Shown: positions 8,115 through 15,167 of the stretch, one piece after another
How the letters are laid out: each line of letters begins with the position of its first letter
How positions within the stretch are numbered: position 1 is the first letter of the stretch
Assembly: GCA_002420005.1 (NCBI GenBank)
Contig: DIHE01000016.1
Coordinates: forward strand, 1,349-26,661
Reading direction: 5' to 3'
DNA: 25,313 nucleotides
Source: Holophagales bacterium UBA5704
Lineage (GTDB): Bacteria > Acidobacteriota > Thermoanaerobaculia > Multivoradales > UBA5704
Notes under the pieces: generated by a model
Told to the model about the DNA's origin: nothing
Seen by the model: only the letters and a program-made list of their open reading frames with translations
Database searches by the model: none
Made by a program: the position numbers and the translations under genes

Positions 8115-8139
8115 GCTCCCGGGAGCAGAGCCCGCTCTG
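8115..8139. terminator. Two adjacent palindromes between convergent genes
   Basis: GCTCCCGGGAGC (8115-8126) is a perfect palindrome, directly followed by CAGAG-CCCG-CTCTG (8126-8139). They sit between the UPF0175 relic (plus) and the TIR gene stop at 8151 (minus), where a bidirectional terminator would be expected. On the plus strand they are followed by TGCCCCTTAAATT, not a proper T-run, so intrinsic termination would be weak. The upstream stretch 8101-8120 also repeats CTCCCTCG. The remainder of 7936-8150 contains no gene I can support. Confidence 0.35.
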
Positions 8140-8150
8140 TGCCCCTTAAA

Positions 8151-10445
8151 TTAAAGCGGCAGATCAGGCCGCGCGGAGCGGATGTTCAGAAGGAGTTCCT
8201 CCTGTAGCCCACGGGAGACCGTCTCAGTGAGAAGGCGGATCACGAGGTCTGAATAGGAGAGAGGGGGCGAGGTAACTGGTGCCGACTCGCCAAGAGTGTC
8301 GAACCAGAGAACCCGGGCCTCGGCCTCGTTGAATTCGCGTAAAATAAGTCGCCGCAGGTCCTGCCTGTTCCACTTGGGAGCCATGGTGGTTGGCCGGAGC
8401 TGAGGGGCTGGCCGGTCGGTGGCGTGGGCCGCTGGAGCCACTGCCGACCGAGGTGCCCGCAGTGCGTCGAGGAGAGCCTTGAGGCCCTGCTTATAATCCA
8501 CCCGGAAGTCGGCATACCGGAGGTCACCGATCAGAAATGGTAGACGCACGTCGCGTTCGATCAGGACCGGAAGGACTCTGCCTCCCTTTTCGCTTAACAC
8601 TTGTGTCAGTTTGGCTCTGAGCTCGGTCTGCACCCATTGAGATTGGATGGAGGCCTGGGACAGCACGACCACGACGTCAGCGCTCTCTTCCAGTCCTCGA
8701 GAGACCCCCTCGATCATGGAGTCGCCCACCGCCAACTCGAGGCGATCGATCCAGATTCGAATGCCCGCTTGCTCCAGGTCCTGTGCCAACTTCTCCACGA
8801 AATGGGAATCCTGGTGGCTGTAGCTGATGAAGACGCGCCGGGTGCTCTCTGGCGCGGAGCCCGTGAGATCCTGTTGCATAGTGGTCTCCTGAGGCTGGCT
8901 GTAGTCGCGGTGCACGAGATCGTGGCGGTTCCCTTCAAGCGTACTTGATCCCAGTGGCCTTTGCCGGCCGTCGCGGGCCTTGGCTATTGCCATTCCTCCA
9001 GAGAGGAGGATGAGGCCCAGGAGGCCTGCTTCCCCCGGCAATCCCCACTGGAGGAGGTCGAACGCATCGAGCACAAAGGGGCCGGCAAGGATCAGAAGGG
9101 CCAGCGCCGCAGCGATCATAGCTGGCCACCACGAGACTTGGCGCCTTGGGGCGAGCTTGCGGCGAATCACCACGAACCCGAAGGGCCACCAGATGTTCAG
9201 ACCGAGAAGGGCGGTGGTACCCACGAAAGGTAAGTTGATCGTCTTGAGCCCATTCCCGAGCAACCCCCAGGCAATAGTAACGAGAAGGGTGCTTCCAAGA
9301 AAGGTCAGGAGTGCAAGGAAGAGCGGTTTGGCCAGTCCATGGAGACCCAGGGCCGGCTGATCCCTCTCGCATGGGCGGAGCTTCAGTTGGATGATGGCGA
9401 CCATCAGAGAACCGGCGAGGAGAAGGGCTACGAACACGATCCAGGACTCTTCGTCCCAGGGGACGATCGGTTGAAGGATGCCGATTTCCTTTAGTAGAGG
9501 AACCTTCGCGCCGTCAGTCAGAACCAGGGCGCTCGTGCCCCCCAGGGAAGCAAAAGGCTTTATTTGGAACACGAGCTCACTGTCGGTTTGTGAAGCGAGA
9601 GAACAGGAAACGCCATTCTGTTGCTGACAACCTTCACCCAGGAGGCTTGCGGAAGTGACCTCCGCAAGCCCTTGGCCGACGATCGTGACGGTGGCTGGCT
9701 TGTCCCGATAGCGGCGGATCCAGGGCGGCTCAACCGCAACAATAGAAACAGCGGGGGGGGTTTTTACCTCGATGGTGCCGGCGTTGTAGCCTTGAGCATC
9801 TCCGCGGCGGAAAAGGAGGAGATCGAACTGGCCGGCGGACAGGTTGGGGGCGACATCGGCTGCGAGCTTCAATAAGTGTTCAGTTTTAGTGACTTGCCGC
9901 AGTCTGAACTTGTCAGACATCTCCCCAGTGCCAAGCCTCTGCAGGGCGACCCATTCCCAGGTATCAGAGATTTGGATGGAAAGCTCGATTTTTTCTTTCC
10001 GCCTGTTGAAAAGCTGTTTCTTGTTCACCTCTACGAATGTCTTGAATGCCCGAACCTCCAGTGATCTGCATTCACTCTCAGGCCACTCGGCAGGGAACTT
10101 CACGCAGAGATCGTAACGCCCAGGAGGAATTGCGGCTGGCAGGCGAACGGATTCGAGATTTCCCCAGACGCTATACCCAACGCGGATGAGCGGTGAAAGG
10201 CCTGTAGCGCGGCTGGTCAGGGAGACTTCGGTACCAACGAGGTCGTCCCACTGAACCTCGACCCGCTGGCCGAGCTCGGAAGCGACCTGGGGTGGCATAA
10301 CGGTGAACCTGGATCGTGGTTTCATTGGAGCTGCGGCGACGAGAAAGAGGAGAATTGCCGCCGAAATGCGTAGGACGATGCCCTGGGCAGGCCGCCAACG
10401 GCGGGCCGTCTTGGCTGCGAGGTCGAAGCTGCTGGTTCGAGGCAT
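8151..10445 (-). CDS. Membrane TIR-domain protein with ectodomain and C-terminal effector-associated-like domain
   Basis: Receptor-like protein of 764 aa from the ATG at 10445, which has GGGAG upstream; an ATG at 10475 would add ten residues but has no ribosome site. Order: hydrophobic export segment (about 21-40); ectodomain (41-330) with an IPT/Ig-like stretch (about 230-315, PAVSIVAVEPPW, TVTIVGQGL); five predicted TM helices (about 335-354, 375-396, 405-427, 439-460, 472-488); a linker; a TIR domain (about 536-663, RRVFISYSHQDSHF) with the NADase-type glutamate E608 in SQWVQTEL; and a tail (691-764, DLRRLILREFNEAEARVLWF) resembling effector-associated death-like domains. TIR domains of this kind commonly cleave NAD+ or signal through nucleotide products. 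Base composition is lower in GC than the neighbours (24 of 60 G+C at 9961-10020), suggesting transfer. Function is inferred only from domains. Confidence 0.85.
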   Translation of the reverse strand: MPRTSSFDLAAKTARRWRPAQGIVLRISAAILLFLVAAAPMKPRSRFTVMPPQVASELGQRVEVQWDDLVGTEVSLTSRATGLSPLIRVGYSVWGNLESVRLPAAIPPGRYDLCVKFPAEWPESECRSLEVRAFKTFVEVNKKQLFNRRKEKIELSIQISDTWEWVALQRLGTGEMSDKFRLRQVTKTEHLLKLAADVAPNLSAGQFDLLLFRRGDAQGYNAGTIEVKTPPAVSIVAVEPPWIRRYRDKPATVTIVGQGLAEVTSASLLGEGCQQQNGVSCSLASQTDSELVFQIKPFASLGGTSALVLTDGAKVPLLKEIGILQPIVPWDEESWIVFVALLLAGSLMVAIIQLKLRPCERDQPALGLHGLAKPLFLALLTFLGSTLLVTIAWGLLGNGLKTINLPFVGTTALLGLNIWWPFGFVVIRRKLAPRRQVSWWPAMIAAALALLILAGPFVLDAFDLLQWGLPGEAGLLGLILLSGGMAIAKARDGRQRPLGSSTLEGNRHDLVHRDYSQPQETTMQQDLTGSAPESTRRVFISYSHQDSHFVEKLAQDLEQAGIRIWIDRLELAVGDSMIEGVSRGLEESADVVVVLSQASIQSQWVQTELRAKLTQVLSEKGGRVLPVLIERDVRLPFLIGDLRYADFRVDYKQGLKALLDALRAPRSAVAPAAHATDRPAPQLRPTTMAPKWNRQDLRRLILREFNEAEARVLWFDTLGESAPVTSPPLSYSDLVIRLLTETVSRGLQEELLLNIRSARPDLPL

Positions 10446-10530
10446 AGCTGGGACACTCCCGGTCGGCCGGAGCATGACATGATACTGTAGGTAAGGCTCT
10501 CGTATGGTAGGGAGCCGGGATGATACCGTG

Positions 10531-10680
10531 ATGACCGAGGACTATCTGGAGGCCCTGGCCCGGCAGGCCGACCGCGCGGCCTTTGACCGCGTGCTGGCCC
10601 AGGTACCTGTCGGGCCACCCGATCCCTGGGACCGGTGGGAGTCGGAGGACCTGGAGAGCTCGCCCCGACAGCGAAGCTGA
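10531..10680 (+). CDS. Small ORF of unknown function (49 aa)
   Basis: ATG at 10531, stop at 10678-10680, encoding MTEDYLEALARQADRAAFDR and a Pro/Trp-rich end (GPPDPWDRWESEDLES). The charged helix followed by a PPDPWDRWE motif looks like a genuine small protein, and its last part is repeated as a degenerate copy at 11187-11225. The GGGAG at 10510-10515 is too far away to be a good ribosome site, so the start is uncertain (GTG at 10528 is an alternative). It is divergent from the TIR gene and directly precedes the 21-bp repeat array. I do not recognise a family with confidence; a small antitoxin-like or regulatory protein is possible. Confidence 0.45.
   Translation: MTEDYLEALARQADRAAFDRVLAQVPVGPPDPWDRWESEDLESSPRQRS
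10611..10649 (+). repeat. Gene-tail repeat, copy A (inside the small ORF)
   Basis: These 39 bases match 11187-11225 at 33 of 39 positions without gaps, including the run CCCGATCCCTGGG. Here they encode the GPPDPWDRWESE end of the small ORF. Together with copy B they bracket the 21-bp array. Confidence 0.7.
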
Positions 10681-10712
10681 GAGCCAGACTGCCCACCGCA
10701 TCGGCGCGCGCA

Positions 10713-11131
10713 GCCACCCCCCAGAGTTCGGCGGCCACCCCCCAGACTTCGGTGGTCAGCCCCCAGACTTCGGCGGCCACCCCCCAGAGCTCGGCGGCCA
10801 CCCCCACGGCTCGGTGGTCACCCCCCAGAGCTCGGCGGTCACCCCCCAACTCTGGGGCGTCACCCCCCAGACTTCAGTGGCCACGCCCCAACCTTGGGGC
10901 ATCACCCCCCAAGCTTGGGGCATGGCCGCCGAAGCGAGCGCAGGCCCCGCGCAACTCTGGGGCATGGCCCCCCAACTCTGGGGCGTGGCCGCTGAAGCTT
11001 GCGCGGTCACCGCGTCACTGTGGGGGGTGGCCGCTGAAACGAGCGTGTTGACCGCGCAACTCTGGGGCGTGCCCGCTGCAAAGAGCGCGTTGACCGCGTA
11101 GCTCAGGGGCGTGACCGCTGAAAGGCTGGTG
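10713..11131. repeat. Array of twenty 21-bp tandem repeats
   Basis: The stretch divides into 20 consecutive units, all 21 bp except unit 5 (10797-10816), which is 20 bp. Early units read like GCCACCCCCCAGAGTTCGGCG. From about unit 7 two variants mix, one ending AACTCTGGGGC and one like GTGGCCGCTGAAGCTTGCGCG; from unit 14 they alternate strictly, making a 42-bp higher-order repeat. CCCCAAGCTTGGGG at 10907-10920 is a perfect 14-bp palindrome. Because 21 is a multiple of 3, several frames on both strands read heptapeptides (TPQLWGV forward, TPQSWGV reverse). No start with a ribosome site leads into them, and the short unit 5 breaks the frame, so coding is unproven. It is a minisatellite rather than a CRISPR array, as there are no spacers. 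Confidence 0.85.
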
Positions 11132-11155
11132 CCCGGCACAACACGGGCCTGGCCG

Positions 11156-11161
11156 TATAAT
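11156..11161 (+). promoter_or_regulatory. -10 box upstream of the DUF5655 gene
   Basis: A perfect TATAAT lies in GGCCGTATAATCGG, about 70 bp before the ATG at 11232. No convincing -35 is found at 16-18 bp. It is the only consensus -10 between the repeat array and the gene, so it likely starts the DUF5655-DUF6544 transcript. Confidence 0.45.
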
Positions 11162-11186
11162 CGGCAGCCAGTGGCGAGAGTCCCTC

Positions 11187-11225
11187 CGGGCCTCCCGATC
11201 CCTGGGGCCGCCGGGAGGCGAAGGA
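11187..11225 (+). repeat. Gene-tail repeat, copy B (degenerate)
   Basis: Matches 10611-10649 at 33 of 39 bases. In frame it reads SGPPDPWGRREAKE then VP and a TGA that overlaps the DUF5655 start in ATGA. Upstream in this frame there is a stop at 11158-11160 and no start codon, so it is a remnant of a gene 3' end rather than a gene. It supplies the AAGGAGG ribosome site used by DUF5655. Confidence 0.65.
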
Positions 11226-11231
11226 GGTTCC

Positions 11232-11594
11232 ATGAGCACGTCCATCGAGCACACCGTCGCCGGGCACTTCACCGGCAAGGCGCCGGCCGTACGGGCGATC
11301 TATGACCGGATTCTCGCCGCGGCGCGCGAGATGGGGACGGTGGAGGAGGAGGCGAAGAAGACCTCCATCCATCTCGTCCACACGACCGCCTTCGCCGGGA
11401 TCGCGACGCGGAAGGAGGCCTTGATCCTCACCCTCAAGTCCTCCCGGGACATCGCGAGCCCCCGCGTCACCAAGCACGAGCAGGCGTCCGCGAACCGCTG
11501 GCATCTCGAGGTCAAGCTCTCGGCTCCCGAGGAGGTCGACGCCGAGCTTTGCGGCTGGCTCGCGGCGGCGTTCGCCCTGCAACGGACGGTTTAG
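11232..11594 (+). CDS. DUF5655 domain-containing protein
   Basis: Cytoplasmic protein of 120 aa. The pattern HFTGKAPAVRAIYDRIL, KKTSIHLVHTTAFAGI, a SPRVTKHE segment and EEVDAELCGWLAAAFAL matches the DUF5655 family, which has no established biochemical role. In many family members the domain follows an N-terminal zinc-ribbon-like segment; here it is alone. The ATG at 11232 has AAGGAGG four bases upstream. The next gene starts 12 bp after its stop with its own GAGGAG site, so the two are probably co-transcribed. Confidence 0.8.
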   Translation: MSTSIEHTVAGHFTGKAPAVRAIYDRILAAAREMGTVEEEAKKTSIHLVHTTAFAGIATRKEALILTLKSSRDIASPRVTKHEQASANRWHLEVKLSAPEEVDAELCGWLAAAFALQRTV

Positions 11595-11606
11595 AGGAGC
11601 ACAGAC

Positions 11607-12470
11607 ATGTCCACTCGTTGGATCAAAGGATTCGCCGCGGTCACCGCCGGCCTCGCCGGCAGCACGGTGGCGGCGGTGGCGATCGGCAATCTGGTGTGGA
11701 AGCGGGGGACGGCGCGCGCCGTCCGGCGCCTCGCGGCCGATGGTGCGGACGCGGGGCCGGAGATCTTCACGCGCGACCTCCTCAAGGGGCTGCCGGAGCC
11801 GGTCGTCCGCTACTTCGAGCACGTCCTCACCCCGGGCCAGCGGCTGCTGCGCGGCGCCCGCATCGAGCAGACGGGGACGTTCCGCGGCGGGCTCGACGAG
11901 CCGTGGAGCCCGTTCAAGGCGACCCAGCACTTCGCCGCGCATCCCCCGGGGTTCGTGTGGGATGCGTCGATCCGCCTCGCTCCGCTCCTCACCGTGCGGG
12001 TGCGCGACAGCTACATCGGCGGCACCGGCGCGATGCAGGGCAAGATCGCGGCGCTCGTCCCGGTGGTCGCGCAGAGCGGAGGCGAGGAGCTGAAGGCCGG
12101 CGCGCTCCACCGCCTGCTGGCCGAGATGGCCTGGCTGCCCACCGCCCTGCTGCCGGGGCGCGGGGTGAGCTGGAGCCCGATCGACGACTCCTCGGCGCGG
12201 GCCACGCTCACCGACGAGGGCACCTCGGTGTGGCTCGACGTCCAGTTCAGCCGCAAGGGAGAGATCGTGCGCGTCTCGACCCCCGAGAGGTTCCGCGACG
12301 TGGACGGCACACCGGTCCCGACCCCGTGGTCGGGCTCCTTCTGGTCCTACGAAGAGGTGGACGGCATGCGGGTGCCCACCGAGGGCGAGGTGGAATGGAC
12401 CCTGCCCGAGGGGCGGCTGGCCTACTGGCGGGGACGGCTGGTCGACTTCGCCTACGATTTCGGCGGATAG
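11607..12470 (+). CDS. DUF6544/DUF6920-like protein
   Basis: Protein of 287 aa with an N-terminal hydrophobic segment (about 6-28), probably a membrane anchor or signal. The body has LPEPVVRYFEHVL, RIEQTGTFRG, a WSPFKATQHF segment, PGFVWDASI, a DSYIGGTGAM region and LLAEMAWLPTALLPG, a conserved set I associate with the DUF6544/DUF6920 family; no enzymatic role is established. The C-terminal half is beta-rich (SFWSYEEVDGMRVPTEGEV), reminiscent of lipoprotein-carrier-like folds. The ATG at 11607 follows GAGGAG with good spacing, and it is the second gene of a two-gene unit with DUF5655. Confidence 0.72.
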   Translation: MSTRWIKGFAAVTAGLAGSTVAAVAIGNLVWKRGTARAVRRLAADGADAGPEIFTRDLLKGLPEPVVRYFEHVLTPGQRLLRGARIEQTGTFRGGLDEPWSPFKATQHFAAHPPGFVWDASIRLAPLLTVRVRDSYIGGTGAMQGKIAALVPVVAQSGGEELKAGALHRLLAEMAWLPTALLPGRGVSWSPIDDSSARATLTDEGTSVWLDVQFSRKGEIVRVSTPERFRDVDGTPVPTPWSGSFWSYEEVDGMRVPTEGEVEWTLPEGRLAYWRGRLVDFAYDFGG

Positions 12471-12494
12471 TCCCCGTCCGTCCCTCGGCGCGGC

Positions 12495-12500
12495 TACAAT
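12495..12500 (+). promoter_or_regulatory. -10-like box before the small secreted protein
   Basis: TACAAT lies 20 bp before the ATG at 12521, with an AGGAGG site between them. A matching -35 is not apparent. It fits a short-leader transcript for the secreted protein and possibly the following hydrolase. Confidence 0.35.
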
Positions 12501-12520
12501 CGACGCCAGGAGGACCGTTC

Positions 12521-12910
12521 ATGGTCAAGAGCACATTGCATCGTCGTCTCCTGCTCGCCGTCTCGCTCGGAGCTCTCGCGATCTCCGCGGTTCCTGCCTC
12601 GGCGCAGGTGACCGGCAGCCTGTTGGTGACGGTGATGGCACCGCCGGCGCAGCCGGCTCCCAACGTGCCGGTCAAGCTGCTTCTGGCCGGCTCACCGAAC
12701 ACCCACCAGGAGGTCACCGACAAGGCCGGCCAGGCCCGGTTTTCCGACCTCGAAGGGGGCGTCTACACGGCGACGGTGTCTCTCGACGGCTACTCGCCGG
12801 TCACCTGCCCGGGTGTCCGCATCGTCGGCACCAAACGGGAGGTCGTCATCCACCTCAACCCGGCCGGCGAAGAGCGGCCGTCGTCGTGCAAGCTGGCGGA
12901 AGCCGGCTGA
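12521..12910 (+). CDS. Small secreted protein with carboxypeptidase-regulatory-like domain
   Basis: Exported protein of 129 aa. A Sec signal peptide (RRLLLAVSLGALAISAV, cleavage after PASA before Q) is followed by one beta-sandwich module: VTGSLLVTVM, NVPVKLLLAG, VTDKAGQARFSDLEGGVYTA, and SLDGYSP. The T-x-x-x-G-x-A/x-F and G-x-Y-T/x-A-x-V pattern is that of CarboxypepD_reg/CNA-B-like domains, which serve as adhesion or carrier modules. Two cysteines near the C-terminus may form a disulfide. ATG at 12521 with AGGAGG upstream; the same frame stays open much further upstream but only as a shadow of the previous gene. No enzymatic activity is expected. Confidence 0.8.
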   Translation: MVKSTLHRRLLLAVSLGALAISAVPASAQVTGSLLVTVMAPPAQPAPNVPVKLLLAGSPNTHQEVTDKAGQARFSDLEGGVYTATVSLDGYSPVTCPGVRIVGTKREVVIHLNPAGEERPSSCKLAEAG

Positions 12911-12926
12911 GCTTGGCGGAGCCCAT

Positions 12927-13688
12927 ATGGAGTCGATCACCCGCAGACGTTTTCTCGGTTGGGGCGCGGCCGGTGCAGCCATGGCCTGGGCGGGGGGCTC
13001 GCTGGCTTCCCGCCTGTGGGCGGCGGACGGCGGCACGGCCCGTTTCAAGGCGCGGCCGGGCAAGCCCACGAAGCCGGCAAAGATCGGGCTGCACGAGCTC
13101 GGTCTCGCCAAGGGCAAGGACGGTGTGCTCTCGGTGCCGCCGGGGTACACCCCGGGCAAGCCGGTGCCCCTGATCTTCATGCTGCATGGCGCTCTCGGCC
13201 GCTACGACACCTACAACGAGATCTGCAAGATCGCGGCGCAGGAGGGCATCGCGATGGTGACACCGGACGCCCGCAACCAGACCTGGGATCTCATCCGTGG
13301 CGGCTTCGGGCCGGACATCGAATTCCTCGAACGGGCACTGGCCTACACCTTCGACCACGTGGCGATCGATCCCAGGCGGATCGGTCTGGCGGGGTTCTCG
13401 GACGGCGCCAGCTATGCGTTGTCCGTCGGCCTGGCCAACGGGGATCTGTTCTCGCATGTGATGGCGTTCTCGCCCGGCTTCATGGCGCCGCCGAGCCGCA
13501 CCGGCAAGCCGAAGATTTTCGTGAGCCACGGCAAGCAGGATGAGATTTTGTCATTCGCAGGCACCCGGGACCGCATCCTCCCCCAACTCAGGAGCTGGGG
13601 GTACGAGGCGACGTTCCGGGAGCTCCCGGGTGGGCACAGGCTCGACCCGGACGTGATCCGCGAAGCGTTCCGCTGGATGATCAAGTAG
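12927..13688 (+). CDS. Tat-exported alpha/beta hydrolase (esterase/depolymerase-like)
   Basis: Exported serine hydrolase of 253 aa. The N-terminus MESITRRRFLGWG is a twin-arginine signal followed by an Ala-rich hydrophobic stretch ending near AADG. The fold is alpha/beta hydrolase: VPLIFMLHGALG (oxyanion region), nucleophile S158 in GFSDGAS, D205 in SHGKQDEIL and H237 in PGGHRLD. The layout resembles phospholipase/carboxylesterase (DUF3089/PHB depolymerase-like) families; the substrate cannot be told. It begins 16 bp after the previous gene and may share its transcript. The stop (13686-13688) overlaps the 3' end of the convergent sulfatase gene by 8 bp. Confidence 0.87.
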   Translation: MESITRRRFLGWGAAGAAMAWAGGSLASRLWAADGGTARFKARPGKPTKPAKIGLHELGLAKGKDGVLSVPPGYTPGKPVPLIFMLHGALGRYDTYNEICKIAAQEGIAMVTPDARNQTWDLIRGGFGPDIEFLERALAYTFDHVAIDPRRIGLAGFSDGASYALSVGLANGDLFSHVMAFSPGFMAPPSRTGKPKIFVSHGKQDEILSFAGTRDRILPQLRSWGYEATFRELPGGHRLDPDVIREAFRWMIK

Positions 13689-15051
13689 GCGGGCGCCAGC
13701 CCAGCGCCGGATCGGCGGTGCGCTCCAGCCACCGCCGCAGCCGCGCCTCCAGGTCCCGGCGGATCGCCGCTGCTTGCGGCGCATCGAACAGGTTCTTCTC
13801 CTCCAGGGGGTCGGCGACCAGGTCGTACAGCTCGGCGCGGCGCGCCGGATCTTTCCAGACGATCAGCTTGTGGTGCGGGGTGCGGACCATGCGGTAGGTC
13901 TCCTTGCCCCAGCGCTCGCTCGTCTCGTCGGCCCAGGTGGTGAAGGCGTCCTCCAGGCCGGTGTGGCGGTCGCGGCGGATGGCGGCCACCAGGTCCCGCC
14001 CGGGCCAGGCCGCGGGAGGAGCGATCCCGGCGAGCTGGACCAGGGTCGGCGGCAGATCCAGCGTCGAGGCCGCCAGGTCCGCCGGCCCGGCGAGGTCCTT
14101 GAAGCGAGGCGACCAGAGGATCATCGGGACGCGCACCGAGCCCTCGTACGGCACCACCTTGCCGTGCGTTCCCGTCGCTCCCATCCCTTTCTGTCCCATC
14201 AGGAAGCCGTTGTCCCCGGCGAACACGACGACGGTCGACTCCGCGAGCCCGGCCTCGGTGAGCGCGGCGAGCACGCGGCCGATCTGGCGGTCGAGGTCGC
14301 TCACCGCCTCGGCATAGTGGAGCCAGTCGCCGGAGGGAATGTTGCGCGGGAATCCCGGGGGCAGGAGGTCCTCTTTCTTTTTCCCGGCGTAGAGCTTCTG
14401 CGATTCGGGCGAGTTGGGCTCCAGGGGAACGTGCGGCGCGGTGAAGGCCAGCCAGAGAAAGAACGGTTTCTCGCCGCGCTGCGGGTCGCGGAGGAAGGCG
14501 ATGGCGTCGTCGGCGAAGATCTGCTGGGCGTAGCCTTCGATCCTGGCCAGCTCCCGGCTGCGTCCGCGCGCGAGCTCCGGATCGCGATAGTCGGCGCCGC
14601 CGCCGGGGAGCCAGGTGCGCACATCGGTGAAGCCGGTGAGCCAGGGCTCGGCGTCCAGGTGCCATTTGCCGACCAGGACGGTGCGATAGCCGGCATCGCG
14701 CAGCAGGTTGGCGACGGTGGGCTGGCCGGACCAGGCATCCGGCCGCGCCACCTCGGGCCGCTGGGCCAGGTTGGCCAGGGCACCATGTTGGTGGACGGCG
14801 AGGCCGGTCAGCAGCGTCGCGCGCACCGGATGGCACTGCGCGACGTGCGTCGTCGCCTGCCGGAAGTACACGCCCTCGGCCGCCAGCCGGTCGAGCACCG
14901 GGGTCAGGATCGCGGGGTTGCCCGCGGCCCCCAGGGCATCCCAGCGGTGGTCGTCCGAGGTGATGAAGAGGAGGTTCGGCTGTGCGGCGGCGGAGGCGGC
15001 GAGGAGGAGGGGGGCCAGGAGGACGGCGAGGCGGCGTGTCATGCGGTTCAT
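13681..15051 (-). CDS. Secreted sulfatase-family enzyme
   Basis: Exported arylsulfatase-type hydrolase of 456 aa from the ATG at 15051 (MNRMTRRLAV), chosen because a Sec signal peptide follows (LLAPLLLAASAAAQ) and an AAAGGCG site precedes it; the frame is open 42 codons further upstream without signal features. The N-terminal metal site reads NLLFITSDDHRWDALG (D33, D34). The formylglycine motif is C73-H-P-V-R, with the serine of the usual CxPSR replaced by valine; the minimal CxPxR recognised by formylglycine-generating enzyme is kept. FAGDNGFLMGQKG and THGKVVPYEGSVRVPMI are further sulfatase signatures. C-terminal KLIVWKDPARRAELYDLVADP is also typical. No maturase gene is in the window. Substrate is unknown. 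Confidence 0.9.
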   Translation of the reverse strand: MNRMTRRLAVLLAPLLLAASAAAQPNLLFITSDDHRWDALGAAGNPAILTPVLDRLAAEGVYFRQATTHVAQCHPVRATLLTGLAVHQHGALANLAQRPEVARPDAWSGQPTVANLLRDAGYRTVLVGKWHLDAEPWLTGFTDVRTWLPGGGADYRDPELARGRSRELARIEGYAQQIFADDAIAFLRDPQRGEKPFFLWLAFTAPHVPLEPNSPESQKLYAGKKKEDLLPPGFPRNIPSGDWLHYAEAVSDLDRQIGRVLAALTEAGLAESTVVVFAGDNGFLMGQKGMGATGTHGKVVPYEGSVRVPMILWSPRFKDLAGPADLAASTLDLPPTLVQLAGIAPPAAWPGRDLVAAIRRDRHTGLEDAFTTWADETSERWGKETYRMVRTPHHKLIVWKDPARRAELYDLVADPLEEKNLFDAPQAAAIRRDLEARLRRWLERTADPALGWRPPT

Positions 15052-15167
15052 GTTCGCCTTTACGCAGCCGGGATGACAAGCGTCGCATCGTGGTCCCAGG
15101 CCCTCCTTCACGTCCCGCTTGGGATATCCTGGGGCACCCTGGTGGAGAGAGGGACGACCGCACGACC

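Noticed and set aside
8126..8139. Strong intrinsic terminator
   Set aside because: The stem is present, but no T-run follows on either strand; kept only as a weak candidate.
7936..8154. Small plus-strand ORFs over 7850-8207
   Set aside because: They run through the hairpin repeat element and give the Arg/Ala-rich strings typical of it.
10713..11131. CRISPR array
   Set aside because: Units follow each other without spacers, repeat sequences vary, and no cas gene is present.
10756..11139. Repeat-protein gene on the minus strand (or plus-strand frames 10583-11101 and 10635-11051)
   Set aside because: No ribosome site, several frames read similar heptapeptides because of the palindromic units, and the 20-bp unit 5 breaks the plus frames. 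Coding cannot be excluded but is not supported.
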